Shown here piece by piece: positions 1 to 7,535 of a DNA stretch of 64,000 nucleotides; position 1 is the stretch's first letter, and every line of letters starts with the position of its first letter. The translations under genes were made by a program, and so were the position numbers. The notes beneath the pieces were generated by a model. It was not told the DNA's origin. It ran no database searches and saw only the letters and a program-made list of their open reading frames with translations. Source of the DNA: Geomonas azotofigens (GTDB lineage Bacteria > Desulfobacterota > Desulfuromonadia > Geobacterales > Geobacteraceae); contig NZ_JAHLME010000002.1 of the NCBI RefSeq assembly GCF_018919395.1, forward strand, positions 310,001 to 374,000, given 5' to 3'.

Positions 1-632
1 ACAGCCGGTTTCAAGATGGAATCTTGGACTTTAGTCATGAGCCATCGCGAAGGGGTTATCACGTTGAGCCGACAGGCGCGGTAAATGTCACTCTTTCTCT
101 TCCAGTTTTGATGGGAGGTGTCGCGCGTCAGGGCGTATTGCACGTCCGGATAGGGACAGCTGCCGCAGCCGCTAAGCCACTTGTCGCAATCGAAGGAGTG
201 CGCGCAGTGGCCTGCGAGGAGCCAGGCGTCGTGCAGCACAAGCACCACCGGGTGACGCCGGGACAGGTCGGCCAAGCCTGTAAGATCGAAGTACCCCCCG
301 TGCAGGTTGTGGCAGACGATGATCGCGCCGCCAGGCAAAGCGCTGTCGAGCGACCGGCTCGCAGGATCTCCGAAGTCCTCGAAGCCGGCGAAGAGTTCGG
401 CGCGGCGGCGCACCGAGCGCAGCAAGCGCCCCACGCTCCCCGGAAGCGAAGGTCGGACCGCGGCTCTCAGCTCTATCGTGTCGGGATCAGGGCCGAGCTT
501 GCGCCCCACCATGCGCAAGGATCCGTGCCCCTGGCTCTTGAAGTACTCGTGCAGGGTACTGGTGACGCCTGCGGCGCCCCCCACGGTGTCCAGCGTGTTC
601 AGCTGTATGATCTCGATTTTGGCGTCGGTCAT
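1..632 (-). CDS. Glycosyltransferase family 4, N-terminal part (runs off the window)
   Basis: Only the first 210 codons are visible; the gene continues past position 1. The ATG at 632 overlaps the stop of the upstream deacetylase gene as ATGA, so the two are probably translationally coupled. The visible protein starts MTDAKIEIIQLNTLDTVGGA, a typical nucleotide-sugar-binding entry of a GT-B enzyme with a Gly/Ala-rich loop after the first strand. Around residues 130-165 it carries LHDAWLLAGHCAH followed by several cysteines (CDKW, CGSCP). That block is characteristic of WcaC-type GT4 glycosyltransferases, which add sugars to colanic-acid-like polysaccharides. The C-terminal donor-binding domain lies outside the window, so donor and linkage cannot be inferred. 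The context is a surface-polysaccharide locus. Confidence 0.8.
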   Translation of the reverse strand, partial: MTDAKIEIIQLNTLDTVGGAAGVTSTLHEYFKSQGHGSLRMVGRKLGPDPDTIELRAAVRPSLPGSVGRLLRSVRRRAELFAGFEDFGDPASRSLDSALPGGAIIVCHNLHGGYFDLTGLADLSRRHPVVLVLHDAWLLAGHCAHSFDCDKWLSGCGSCPYPDVQYALTRDTSHQNWKRKSDIYRACRLNVITPSRWLMTKVQDSILKPA

Positions 633-1612
633 TTCAGGTACTCAGCCAGTCTTACGGCAAACTCTTCGGCGGACCAGTTGCGCACCAGGAGCCGGGGCAA
701 CTGGAAACGGGAAACTACGGGAAAGACAGCGCCGCCAAAGTTGGCGCAGGCACAGTCAAAACCCTCGTCCTGCAAGATCCGCTGCGTTTGACGGGCATAA
801 CTTTGCCTGGTGCCGTAGGGATAAGCGAAGCTGCGCACCGGCTGCCCACAGATATCTTCCAGCCGCTGTCTCCCCTGGGCGATCTCGCAGCGCTGCTCGG
901 TACCGGAAAGAAGGGCGAGGTTGGCGTGGTTTTGCGTGTGCGCCCCGATCTCGACGACGTCCTCCTCCGCGAGGCGGCGCAGTTCCTGCTCGGTGAGAAA
1001 CCGGCGCTCCCCCGAATCGGCGCAGCATCTGCCGGCCCACTCCCTGAGCTGAGCCATCGTCTCGACACGCTGGACAGGGGTGGAGAGACGCAGCTGATCG
1101 CAAAGCACCTGATAGGCATGCTGCCGCCCACAGCTCACGCCGCCAAGCAGGTTCCAGGAAGGATCAACCGGGCCGTGCGAGCCAAACTCCCAGGCCCTGG
1201 TATGGCCGTTTAACGTCAGCTGCAACCGTTTGGGCAGTACCGCGGACCACAGCAACAGGTCTGCCAGTTCGTCCCAGTATGGCCGCTGCGCATCCCCTAG
1301 AAACCCCGTGGCCACAAAGACCGTGGCGGGGACCAGGTACTGCCGCAGCAGCGGGACGGCGTTGGTGAGGTTGTCTGAATAACCGTCGTCAAAGGTAACC
1401 ACCACACTGCCCGGCTGCCAGCTTTCCCTGGCGGAGAGGGGCGCAGGGAGATATCGGGAACGAAGCACGTCCATGTGACCGGCGAAATTCTCCGGTGAAA
1501 CGCAGAGCAACTGCGGATCCCTGGCAGTATCGGCGACCCGATGGTAGAGCAGGATCGCCGCTTGTGGCACCATGCACCGCGCCAACTTCCTGAGCATCAA
1601 TTCTCCGTACAT
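629..1612 (-). CDS. Polysaccharide deacetylase family protein (NodB homology domain)
   Basis: 327 residues. Likely a metal-dependent carbohydrate esterase 4 enzyme removing N- or O-acetyl groups from a polysaccharide or its lipid-linked precursor. Visible motifs are TFDDGY (residues 73-78, catalytic base and metal Asp), HTQNH (225-229, the His-x3-His metal pair) and FAYPYG (262-267), in the family order. An early LLYHRV segment (21-26) is also typical. There is no clear signal peptide, though the N-terminus is moderately hydrophobic, so location is uncertain. The start at 1612 is supported by GGAG seven bases upstream. It lies 3 bp after the preceding methyltransferase gene and overlaps the next glycosyltransferase by 4 bp. 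Confidence 0.85.
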   Translation of the reverse strand: MYGELMLRKLARCMVPQAAILLYHRVADTARDPQLLCVSPENFAGHMDVLRSRYLPAPLSARESWQPGSVVVTFDDGYSDNLTNAVPLLRQYLVPATVFVATGFLGDAQRPYWDELADLLLWSAVLPKRLQLTLNGHTRAWEFGSHGPVDPSWNLLGGVSCGRQHAYQVLCDQLRLSTPVQRVETMAQLREWAGRCCADSGERRFLTEQELRRLAEEDVVEIGAHTQNHANLALLSGTEQRCEIAQGRQRLEDICGQPVRSFAYPYGTRQSYARQTQRILQDEGFDCACANFGGAVFPVVSRFQLPRLLVRNWSAEEFAVRLAEYLK

Positions 1613-1615
1613 CGG

Positions 1616-2287
1616 TCAGCTCCGGGCCCGCTTCACCGCTCGCACGGTGATCAGCACCTGGTAATCCTCGTCCCGGAATTCGAGCTCAGCTCTGGTGAGT
1701 TCACGGCTGGCAAGTCCATGCAGGAAGCTGCAGGCGACGAGAACGTTTCCGTGGCTTGCAACGGCCACGTTCTGGTCCCCGAACACGTCGCCGAACAGAC
1801 GGCGGGCGGCAACGTCGCTGAGGCGCCAAAAGTCGCCCCAGCGGTCCATGTCATACCGGCTGATCTGGCTGATGCCGGCAAAGGTTGCCAGGAGCACTCC
1901 TCCCTCCTTCAGCTTCAGGTAGGTGTTGGCAACCGCATCCTGCAGGTCGTAGATAAAAGGGAACGTCTGTGTCAGGATCATGCATTCAAAGGAGCGGTCG
2001 GGGATCCCTTCGCCCGTAGCGAGGTTTCCGACCAGCGTCGCCTTGGGATTGCCGGGCTGGGCGTGCAAAACATCGGACTTCGTCACCCGCTCAGCGCCGA
2101 AAACACGGGTATACTCGCCGTCGCCCACCTCGAGCACCCTCCCCTTGATATCCTGGCTGTTGTCGCTTAGGAACCGTTCGATGTAATAGCGATCGATGGG
2201 CTGGCCGCGGTCGAACCCGAAGCTCCTGCTGACCGGCTGCAGCCGCCCCAGCCGGATACCCCTCCATATGTGCCGGAAAAAGGCCAT
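1616..2287 (-). CDS. Class I SAM-dependent methyltransferase
   Basis: About 223 residues with the start placed at MAFFRHIW (2287); the open frame extends further upstream, but that extension lies inside the preceding FkbM gene. The SAM-binding motif I appears as RVLEVGDGEYTRVFG, followed by an acidic motif II region and a hydrophobic post-motif strand (ECMILTQTFPFI). The second glycine-rich position is degenerate (GDGEY rather than GxGxG). The fold resembles the type 11 methyltransferases often found in O-antigen and capsule clusters, which methylate a sugar. The substrate is unknown. It sits between an FkbM methyltransferase (4 bp gap) and a deacetylase (3 bp gap), so several decorating enzymes appear to act on the same glycan. 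Confidence 0.7.
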   Translation of the reverse strand: MAFFRHIWRGIRLGRLQPVSRSFGFDRGQPIDRYYIERFLSDNSQDIKGRVLEVGDGEYTRVFGAERVTKSDVLHAQPGNPKATLVGNLATGEGIPDRSFECMILTQTFPFIYDLQDAVANTYLKLKEGGVLLATFAGISQISRYDMDRWGDFWRLSDVAARRLFGDVFGDQNVAVASHGNVLVACSFLHGLASRELTRAELEFRDEDYQVLITVRAVKRARS

Positions 2288-2291
2288 TTCT

Positions 2292-3101
2292 TCACTTCCC
2301 GTCGATAAGGAGATCGTTGCGCTTGGCGTACACCAAGCAGAACCAGGTGGTGTCAGGCCCCAGCCTGAACGGGGGCTTGGAAGCGAAACAGGTCTCGGCA
2401 TCGAAATCGTGAACCAGGTAGCGGTACCCCTGCCGGTCGAGCAGATTCAGGATGTCTCCCAGCAGTTGGCGCCGGCCGGCCCAGCCATGGTACTCCAGGA
2501 CCAGTTCGCGAATCTGACGCAGCTTCCCGGCCTGAGCGGCCTCGGTGAGCACGGCGAGTTCCTCTCCTTCAATGTTCAGTTTGAGGAAATCCACCGGCTG
2601 GTCCAAGTACCCCGACAAACGCACCATGCGCACCCGGACCGAACCCTGATCAGCGATCTGTCCGCCGGCCTTTCCGTCCGCCAGGAAGCTGGTCTCGCCC
2701 TCCTCTGCGGCAAGTCCCGCGTTGACCAACTGCACGTCGGAGATGTTGTTGCGTGAAAGGTTGCCCGAAAGGATCTTGAACAGCTCCGGATCGGGTTCGA
2801 AGGCGAAGACCCTGGCTCCCGGGTGGACCTTTTTGAACTGCAGGATGGACATGCCCATGTTGCTGCCGCCGTCGATGATTACCGGGTCTGGCCGCACCGC
2901 GTCGAAGTGGTAGATGCGGTTGACGAACTCGTCCTTGTACTGCATGTAGAAATTCGCTCCGTCGGTGACCGCCATTTCCAGCCCCCGCATACGCAGGACC
3001 GCTCCCGACCTTTGCTGCCAGCACTTACGGCGCAGCAGAGCGAGGCGCAGCCGCTTTGTCGTGTGCCGGGCGATGTCGGCCAGCAGATTGATGATGCCCA
3101 T
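2292..3101 (-). CDS. FkbM family methyltransferase
   Basis: 269 residues. The SAM-binding core reads IDGGSNMG (76-83) with the acidic ribose-binding partner FEPDP (101-105). The diagnostic FkbM segment KLNIEGEE follows at 174-181. FkbM enzymes are O-methyltransferases; in polysaccharide loci they typically methylate a sugar hydroxyl. A basic N-terminus (residues 12-31) precedes the domain. The gene ends 4 bp before the next methyltransferase and starts 47 bp after the pyruvyltransferase-like gene. Target sugar and position cannot be read from sequence. Confidence 0.85.
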   Translation of the reverse strand: MGIINLLADIARHTTKRLRLALLRRKCWQQRSGAVLRMRGLEMAVTDGANFYMQYKDEFVNRIYHFDAVRPDPVIIDGGSNMGMSILQFKKVHPGARVFAFEPDPELFKILSGNLSRNNISDVQLVNAGLAAEEGETSFLADGKAGGQIADQGSVRVRMVRLSGYLDQPVDFLKLNIEGEELAVLTEAAQAGKLRQIRELVLEYHGWAGRRQLLGDILNLLDRQGYRYLVHDFDAETCFASKPPFRLGPDTTWFCLVYAKRNDLLIDGK

Positions 3102-3148
3102 GAAAAACCCTCTCCTTGCCGCCCCGTGCCACGACGGTCAATGCGGTT

Positions 3149-4105
3149 TCACGCCGGTTGAACCGAGGAAAACTGCCCTTTCCAACGGGTAACGTTTTCA
3201 AGCGGTATGCGGATCTGCGTCCGATGAGGGGTCCTGATCCGGCTCTCCAGTTGGTCAAGGGCCGAGCGCTCCAGGACCGGAAGGTCGAAATCCTTACGCA
3301 TCTCAGCGGCGCGGTTGTCTACCCCGACGATCAGGCTTCTTCTCCCTTTTTGCAGTGACCTGATCCCCGCATGCAGCCTCGTGCCGACGTAGTCGACGGC
3401 CGGATCGGCCAGGGCGCCGTCAAAGGCCTGGAGATAGGGGGGAATCACCTCGACACCGGCAACGCCAAGCGCGGCCAGGTAGTCCCTGTCCCCCACGCCT
3501 TGCAACCAGACCAGGACACGCCGGTAGCACTGCGACAGCACCTCCAGCATTCTGCGGTCCAATTCCGGGTTTTGGCTGTAGTCCGTCAGGGTGCTGACGA
3601 CGGTATCGCCCATGCCTGTCCTGATCTCCCGGCAGTGCTCCGGCGTCAGGTGCCAAAGCGTGGGGCACCCCGTGTTCACCACGTTGTCAAAGCCAAGGAT
3701 GCGCAACTTTGCCTCAGTATATGAGTCCCGGACCGAGTGCAGCCATTTCCCGCTCAACACGCGCTTTAGGAGCACCTTGGTGTAGAGGCTCTCTTTTTCC
3801 TGGTACTGCCACCAGCCAAGCCCCATCAGGACCACGTTTTTCACGTAGGCCGACTTGCGCAGGTTCACGTCCCATTGTTTATACTGCTCCATCCTGCTGC
3901 TTAGGGAGTTGGTACCACCGAAGACGAGGAGGTCGCTTTGCTGGATGCAACTGCGGGTGTGCCGGGTTATCTCCATGTAGGGGAGCTTGAAGAAGAAGGC
4001 CTCAGGGAAAACCTCACGCATGTGGCCGTAGACCGACTCCATGATGATCTCATTGCCAAGATTGTAATCGCTGATGGAGGTGTCGAATATCGATATGGTA
4101 TTCAC
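3149..4105 (-). CDS. Polysaccharide pyruvyl transferase family protein
   Basis: 318 residues if translation begins at the GTG at 4105 (NTISIFDTSISDYNLGNEII). This GTG overlaps the upstream stop as GTGA, so I prefer it to the longer open frame starting at 4195. The N-terminal strand plus the NLGNEII glycine/asparagine turn, the central FGGTNSLSSR segment and the C-terminal VGTRLHAGIRSLQKGRRSLIVGVDNRA block match the polysaccharide pyruvyl transferase (CsaB/WcaK) superfamily. Such enzymes transfer pyruvate from phosphoenolpyruvate to a sugar as a ketal, adding negative charge. Some relatives are glycosyltransferases instead, so the reaction is uncertain. The family assignment is firmer than the function. 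Confidence 0.75.
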   Translation of the reverse strand: MNTISIFDTSISDYNLGNEIIMESVYGHMREVFPEAFFFKLPYMEITRHTRSCIQQSDLLVFGGTNSLSSRMEQYKQWDVNLRKSAYVKNVVLMGLGWWQYQEKESLYTKVLLKRVLSGKWLHSVRDSYTEAKLRILGFDNVVNTGCPTLWHLTPEHCREIRTGMGDTVVSTLTDYSQNPELDRRMLEVLSQCYRRVLVWLQGVGDRDYLAALGVAGVEVIPPYLQAFDGALADPAVDYVGTRLHAGIRSLQKGRRSLIVGVDNRAAEMRKDFDLPVLERSALDQLESRIRTPHRTQIRIPLENVTRWKGQFSSVQPA

Positions 4106-4680
4106 GGGCTGGCCTGGCTCCTGGTCGGACTTTGCCTGGATGGTTTCTCGAACTTCAGTATCTCGTTGCCGTCTATATCCTCGCCCCGGGCGCACAGATG
4201 AAATCCGGCGGCCTCAGCCTTGGCAAGCAAGGCATCATGGCTGAGATGGCTCTTCCAGGCGAGGCTCTTCCTGCCGGCGAGGCCGGAGACGAGTTCCGTG
4301 CTGCAATAGGAGAGGATGAGCCGGTCCGACGCCTGGGCAACTCTGCCCAGAAACCAGTCCACGTCCTCCACGTACTCCAGACAGCCGCTGACGAAACAGA
4401 CATCGACCTGCAGATCGGGGAACTCGGAGCGGTTGAAGTCGCACACAATCGTTTCCGGGCTCCTGGCCACGTAGTCACAGCAAAAGTACCGGGTGCCGGC
4501 CGGAAGAAACTCCCGAAGCCACATCCTGCCGCAGCCAAGGTCGAGAACGCTCTTCTCCTGATCGAGCAGGTCGGCCAGCCCCTTTATGCGCCGCTTCCAC
4601 TGCTCGTCAAAATGCTCTATCTCACGCCATTTTGGGGGGCGCACGGCGCGCCTGAGTCTGGCTAAGAGCGAACGGATCAT
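4102..4680 (-). CDS. Class I SAM-dependent methyltransferase (short)
   Basis: 192 residues. The SAM-binding motif VLDLGCGRMWLREFL lies at about residues 45-60 and is followed by FCCDYVARS, where an Asp would bind the ribose, and by CFVSGCLEYVEDVDWFL, a usual motif IV region. The protein is short for a class I methyltransferase and lacks an obvious extra substrate domain. It overlaps both neighbours by 4 bp (ATGA with the MptE-like gene, GTGA with the pyruvyltransferase-like gene), indicating coupled translation. It probably modifies a sugar or a nucleotide-linked sugar made by the cluster. The substrate is unknown. Confidence 0.72.
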   Translation of the reverse strand: MIRSLLARLRRAVRPPKWREIEHFDEQWKRRIKGLADLLDQEKSVLDLGCGRMWLREFLPAGTRYFCCDYVARSPETIVCDFNRSEFPDLQVDVCFVSGCLEYVEDVDWFLGRVAQASDRLILSYCSTELVSGLAGRKSLAWKSHLSHDALLAKAEAAGFHLCARGEDIDGNEILKFEKPSRQSPTRSQASP

Positions 4681-5528
4681 TCGGGCCTCGCCGGCGCGCG
4701 CGAAATCACTTCGCTGAGCCTTCCCTGTTCAAACATGTCAAGCCAGCTATCGGTGGAGAGGTTCACTATGGTCGCTCCCGATTTGCGGTACAGATCCTTG
4801 TAGAACTCATACTGGCTGAAAAGGTTGTAAGCCTGCCACATGGTGCTGGTGACATTGTCCCAGGCGTTCTCGTCGGAGGCGTTTTTGCGGACGTCCTGCT
4901 CCTTAGGGTAGAAGTGCTCCATCGGTTTTTTGTAGTCCCTGAGGTTGCTATGATCGCACCCGACAAGGTAGACCACCCGGTATCCCATGTACAGCAAAAC
5001 GGGCAGGATCATGAGCGGGCCGCTCTGCGGGCAGAGGACCTGCCTGGTGATATCGACCAGTTGGCTACTGGGGTGCTCCGACAGGTAAAGGTAGAAGACC
5101 TCGCGCCCGGCGAACAGGCGGTACCGCTCCACCAGGGGCTTTGTGGCATGTCCCAGAAAGATCGCGGTGCTTTTGGGCAACGTGCGGTCCGCAAGCCGCA
5201 GCCATTCGACGTAGTTCTCCAGGACCAAAGGCGGGTGGTACGGCGCAAAGAAGTGGAACCGCGGGCAGATGTCCTTGATGTGCTGGTGCAGAAAGAAGTT
5301 GCTCAGGCTGAAGCAATCCTCCCCTTTCAGCAGTTGCAACTCTTCCTGCTTGATGCTCGGCCCGGTGGCCAGCAGAAAAGCCCTTCGCCCCCGGGCCACC
5401 CCCTTGAGCGACACGTTCTTTGAGAGTGCGACCCGATCGGGGTGTCCCCGGAAGGTCCAGGTGTCGAGCAGTTGTTCCAGCTTTCTAAAGAGCACCGGTG
5501 GCAGTACCTGCTGGGTCCTCACTAGCAT
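4677..5528 (-). CDS. MptE-like / Maf-type DUF115 protein, candidate glycosyltransferase
   Basis: 283 residues from MLVRTQQ. The ATG at 5528 has GGAGG seven bases upstream, which decides the start; it overlaps the end of the CMP-sugar synthetase gene by 7 bp. Family features are AFLLATGPSIKQEEL near residues 50-65 (the conserved G-x-S turn of DUF115) and VVYLVGCDHSNLRDY later on, the conserved GxD block. The superfamily contains 6-hydroxymethylpterin diphosphokinase MptE and the bacterial motility-associated Maf proteins, which are implicated in attaching nonulosonic acids to flagellin. Because it directly follows nonulosonate synthesis genes, I infer a role in transferring that sugar. A different role in glycan assembly is possible. 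Confidence 0.6.
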   Translation of the reverse strand: MLVRTQQVLPPVLFRKLEQLLDTWTFRGHPDRVALSKNVSLKGVARGRRAFLLATGPSIKQEELQLLKGEDCFSLSNFFLHQHIKDICPRFHFFAPYHPPLVLENYVEWLRLADRTLPKSTAIFLGHATKPLVERYRLFAGREVFYLYLSEHPSSQLVDITRQVLCPQSGPLMILPVLLYMGYRVVYLVGCDHSNLRDYKKPMEHFYPKEQDVRKNASDENAWDNVTSTMWQAYNLFSQYEFYKDLYRKSGATIVNLSTDSWLDMFEQGRLSEVISRAPARPE

Positions 5529-6673
5529 CCCCGGGCCTCCAGGATCATCTGGCACAGTTCCCGGACAGCGCCCATGCCCCCCGCGTGCCTGGAAACGTGA
5601 TGCACCACCGCCCGAACCGCATCCACCGCATCGCCGGGACAGGCCGAGAACCCGGAAAGCTTGAGACAGGCGAGGTCATTGACGTCATCCCCGATGTAGG
5701 CTACCTGGCCAAGATCGATATTCAGGTCGCGCACCAACTCCAGCAGACAGCTCTGCTTGTCCTCCACCCCGGTGTAGCAGCGCGTGATGCCGAGCTTCGC
5801 CATTCGGGCGGTCACGATGGGGGAGTTCTCCGAGGTCAACACCGCCACGTCCACGCCCGCTTCCCGCACCAGTTGAAGCCCTTTGGCGTCGCGGGTGTTG
5901 AACTTCTTCAGCCGGTCGCCCTCTGCTGACCAGTACATGCCGGCGTCGGTGAGCGTGCCGTCCACGTCGACCGCCAAGAGCCTGATGCCGCGAAGGGAGC
6001 CGGTTGCCGTCCCCACAGCCTTTAGCCTCAGGGCGCGTTCCACCATCTCCCAATCGGCAGGCTCGTCGATTTCGACGGCTGTATCCGGGGCCATCTCGTA
6101 CACCGCGACCCGCCCGCCCAGACGGCAATGCGACTCCTCCAAGAGTTTGCGCCTGGTGAAATAAAAGGCTCCGTTCTCCATGAAGGACCCGGCGAACTCC
6201 TGCCTGCGCGGACGAGAGCGCGGGTCGTAATTGAGCGGCGTGCCGTCACCGTTCCAGAAAAACCTCTTGGTCCTGACCCCGGTAACGAGCGAGTCGTAGC
6301 CGCCGCCCCTGAACAAGGCATCGGCGCGACGAAAATCTTCAGGGGTGACCAGGGGGGAGGTCGCCTGAATGGTGACCACTACTTCAAAATCGATGCAACC
6401 GGCGGCATGGAGCATGACCGACTCGGTGGAGGCAGTGTCCGTTGCGAATTCGGCGGGACGATGAAGCACCTCCACGGGGAGCCCGAGCCCCGCCACCGTC
6501 CGCGCTATCCTTTCGGAATCCGTGGATACTACCACCCGGGAGAAAATCCCGGATTGGCACGCGGCCTCAAGGACCCAGGCGCACAGCGGTTTGCCGCCGA
6601 TCATGCGGATGTTCTTGTCCGGAATGCTCTTGGAGCCGCCACGCAACGGAACCAGGGCCACGATGTCAGTCAT
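5522..6673 (-). CDS. Acylneuraminate cytidylyltransferase fused to a KdsC-like HAD phosphatase
   Basis: 383 residues in two domains. Residues 1-225 form a CMP-nonulosonate (NeuA-like) synthetase with the nucleotide-binding VPLRGGSKSIPDKN loop (8-21) and TIQATSPLV (101-109). Residues 228-383 form a HAD phosphatase of the KdsC type with DVDGTLTD (236-243, nucleophile and acid Asp), TSEN (280-283) and GDDVND (328-333). The pair would remove a phosphate from a nonulosonate 9-phosphate and then activate the free acid with CTP. Similar fusions occur in animal CMP-sialate synthetases and in scattered bacteria. The preceding NeuB-like gene overlaps by 8 bp, giving a compact pathway. Which nonulosonate is made cannot be told from sequence. 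Confidence 0.85.
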   Translation of the reverse strand: MTDIVALVPLRGGSKSIPDKNIRMIGGKPLCAWVLEAACQSGIFSRVVVSTDSERIARTVAGLGLPVEVLHRPAEFATDTASTESVMLHAAGCIDFEVVVTIQATSPLVTPEDFRRADALFRGGGYDSLVTGVRTKRFFWNGDGTPLNYDPRSRPRRQEFAGSFMENGAFYFTRRKLLEESHCRLGGRVAVYEMAPDTAVEIDEPADWEMVERALRLKAVGTATGSLRGIRLLAVDVDGTLTDAGMYWSAEGDRLKKFNTRDAKGLQLVREAGVDVAVLTSENSPIVTARMAKLGITRCYTGVEDKQSCLLELVRDLNIDLGQVAYIGDDVNDLACLKLSGFSACPGDAVDAVRAVVHHVSRHAGGMGAVRELCQMILEARGC

Positions 6674-7532
6674 TGACCTTCCTCTTCAGCTTTTTGCGCT
6701 GGACCGCTTCGATGGGGAGCACATCCTGGCTCTTGTAGGTAAGCGACCTCGATACGTTGCGCAGGTCGCGCGCAAGGCGCCTCATGCCGTCCGGCTCGAG
6801 GCTGGCCGCATGATCGGTCCCCTTCCAGGTGCGGTCCAAGGTGAAGTGACGCTCAAAGTACCTGGCTCCCAGCGCCAGCGCCGCTATATCCGCGGCGATG
6901 CCAAGATGGTGCCCGGAAAAACCGATGCCGCGGACCCTGTGGCCAAAGCTTTCCACCAGGTGCCTGATCTGATACAGGCAGATATCCTCGAACGGCACCG
7001 GGTAGCCGGAGGTGCAGGCGTACAGGACGAGATCCTGGCTGCGTCCCTTGTTTTCAAAGAACGACACGATGCGTTGTTCCTCGGCGGGTGTGGTCATCCC
7101 CAGCGATAGATGCAGTTCACCGCCGTAGTTTGTCGCCAGCCACTCCAAAAGCTCGAAATCGAGGTTGCAGGCGGAGGGGATCTTCAGAAAGCGCGGCTTG
7201 AGCTGCGCGATCTCCTTGGCGGCGGTCAGGTCCCAGACCGAGGTGCTGTACTCGCAGCCCCACTCCTCGCACCACGCCTTGAGCTGGCGGTGCTGGTCCA
7301 CGTCGAACTCGAGGTAATCGCGGTGTTCGCCGTAGGTGGCGCCGTAGGAATTGGCGGGATTGGGGTGCGGTGCCTGGTACTCCTCGGGGGTGAGCAGTTC
7401 CCTGTTGGTCCGTTTCTGGAACTTTATGATGTCGACCTTGCAAAACTGCGCCGCCATCTTGATCATCTCATGGGCGATGTCCATCTTTCCCATGTGATTG
7501 CATCCTATTTCCGCGATTGCCTTAACGTCCAT
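6666..7532 (-). CDS. NeuB-like nonulosonate (sialic acid type) synthase without SAF domain
   Basis: 288 residues. It matches the TIM-barrel catalytic domain of N-acetylneuraminate/legionaminate synthases, which condense phosphoenolpyruvate with a hexose or hexosamine or its 6-phosphate. Visible landmarks are AEIGCNHMG (7-15), KIPSACNLD (117-125), LSLGM (142-146), YPVPFED (177-183), GFSGHH (204-209) and ERHFT (227-231). The protein stops soon after the barrel; the C-terminal SAF (antifreeze-like) domain of canonical NeuB (about 340-350 residues) is absent. SGHH replaces the usual SDHT-like active-site segment. It overlaps the NeuA-phosphatase fusion by 8 bp. Coupled with a phosphatase, a 9-phosphate product is plausible. 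Confidence 0.8.
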   Translation of the reverse strand: MDVKAIAEIGCNHMGKMDIAHEMIKMAAQFCKVDIIKFQKRTNRELLTPEEYQAPHPNPANSYGATYGEHRDYLEFDVDQHRQLKAWCEEWGCEYSTSVWDLTAAKEIAQLKPRFLKIPSACNLDFELLEWLATNYGGELHLSLGMTTPAEEQRIVSFFENKGRSQDLVLYACTSGYPVPFEDICLYQIRHLVESFGHRVRGIGFSGHHLGIAADIAALALGARYFERHFTLDRTWKGTDHAASLEPDGMRRLARDLRNVSRSLTYKSQDVLPIEAVQRKKLKRKVND

Positions 7533-7535
7533 ATC

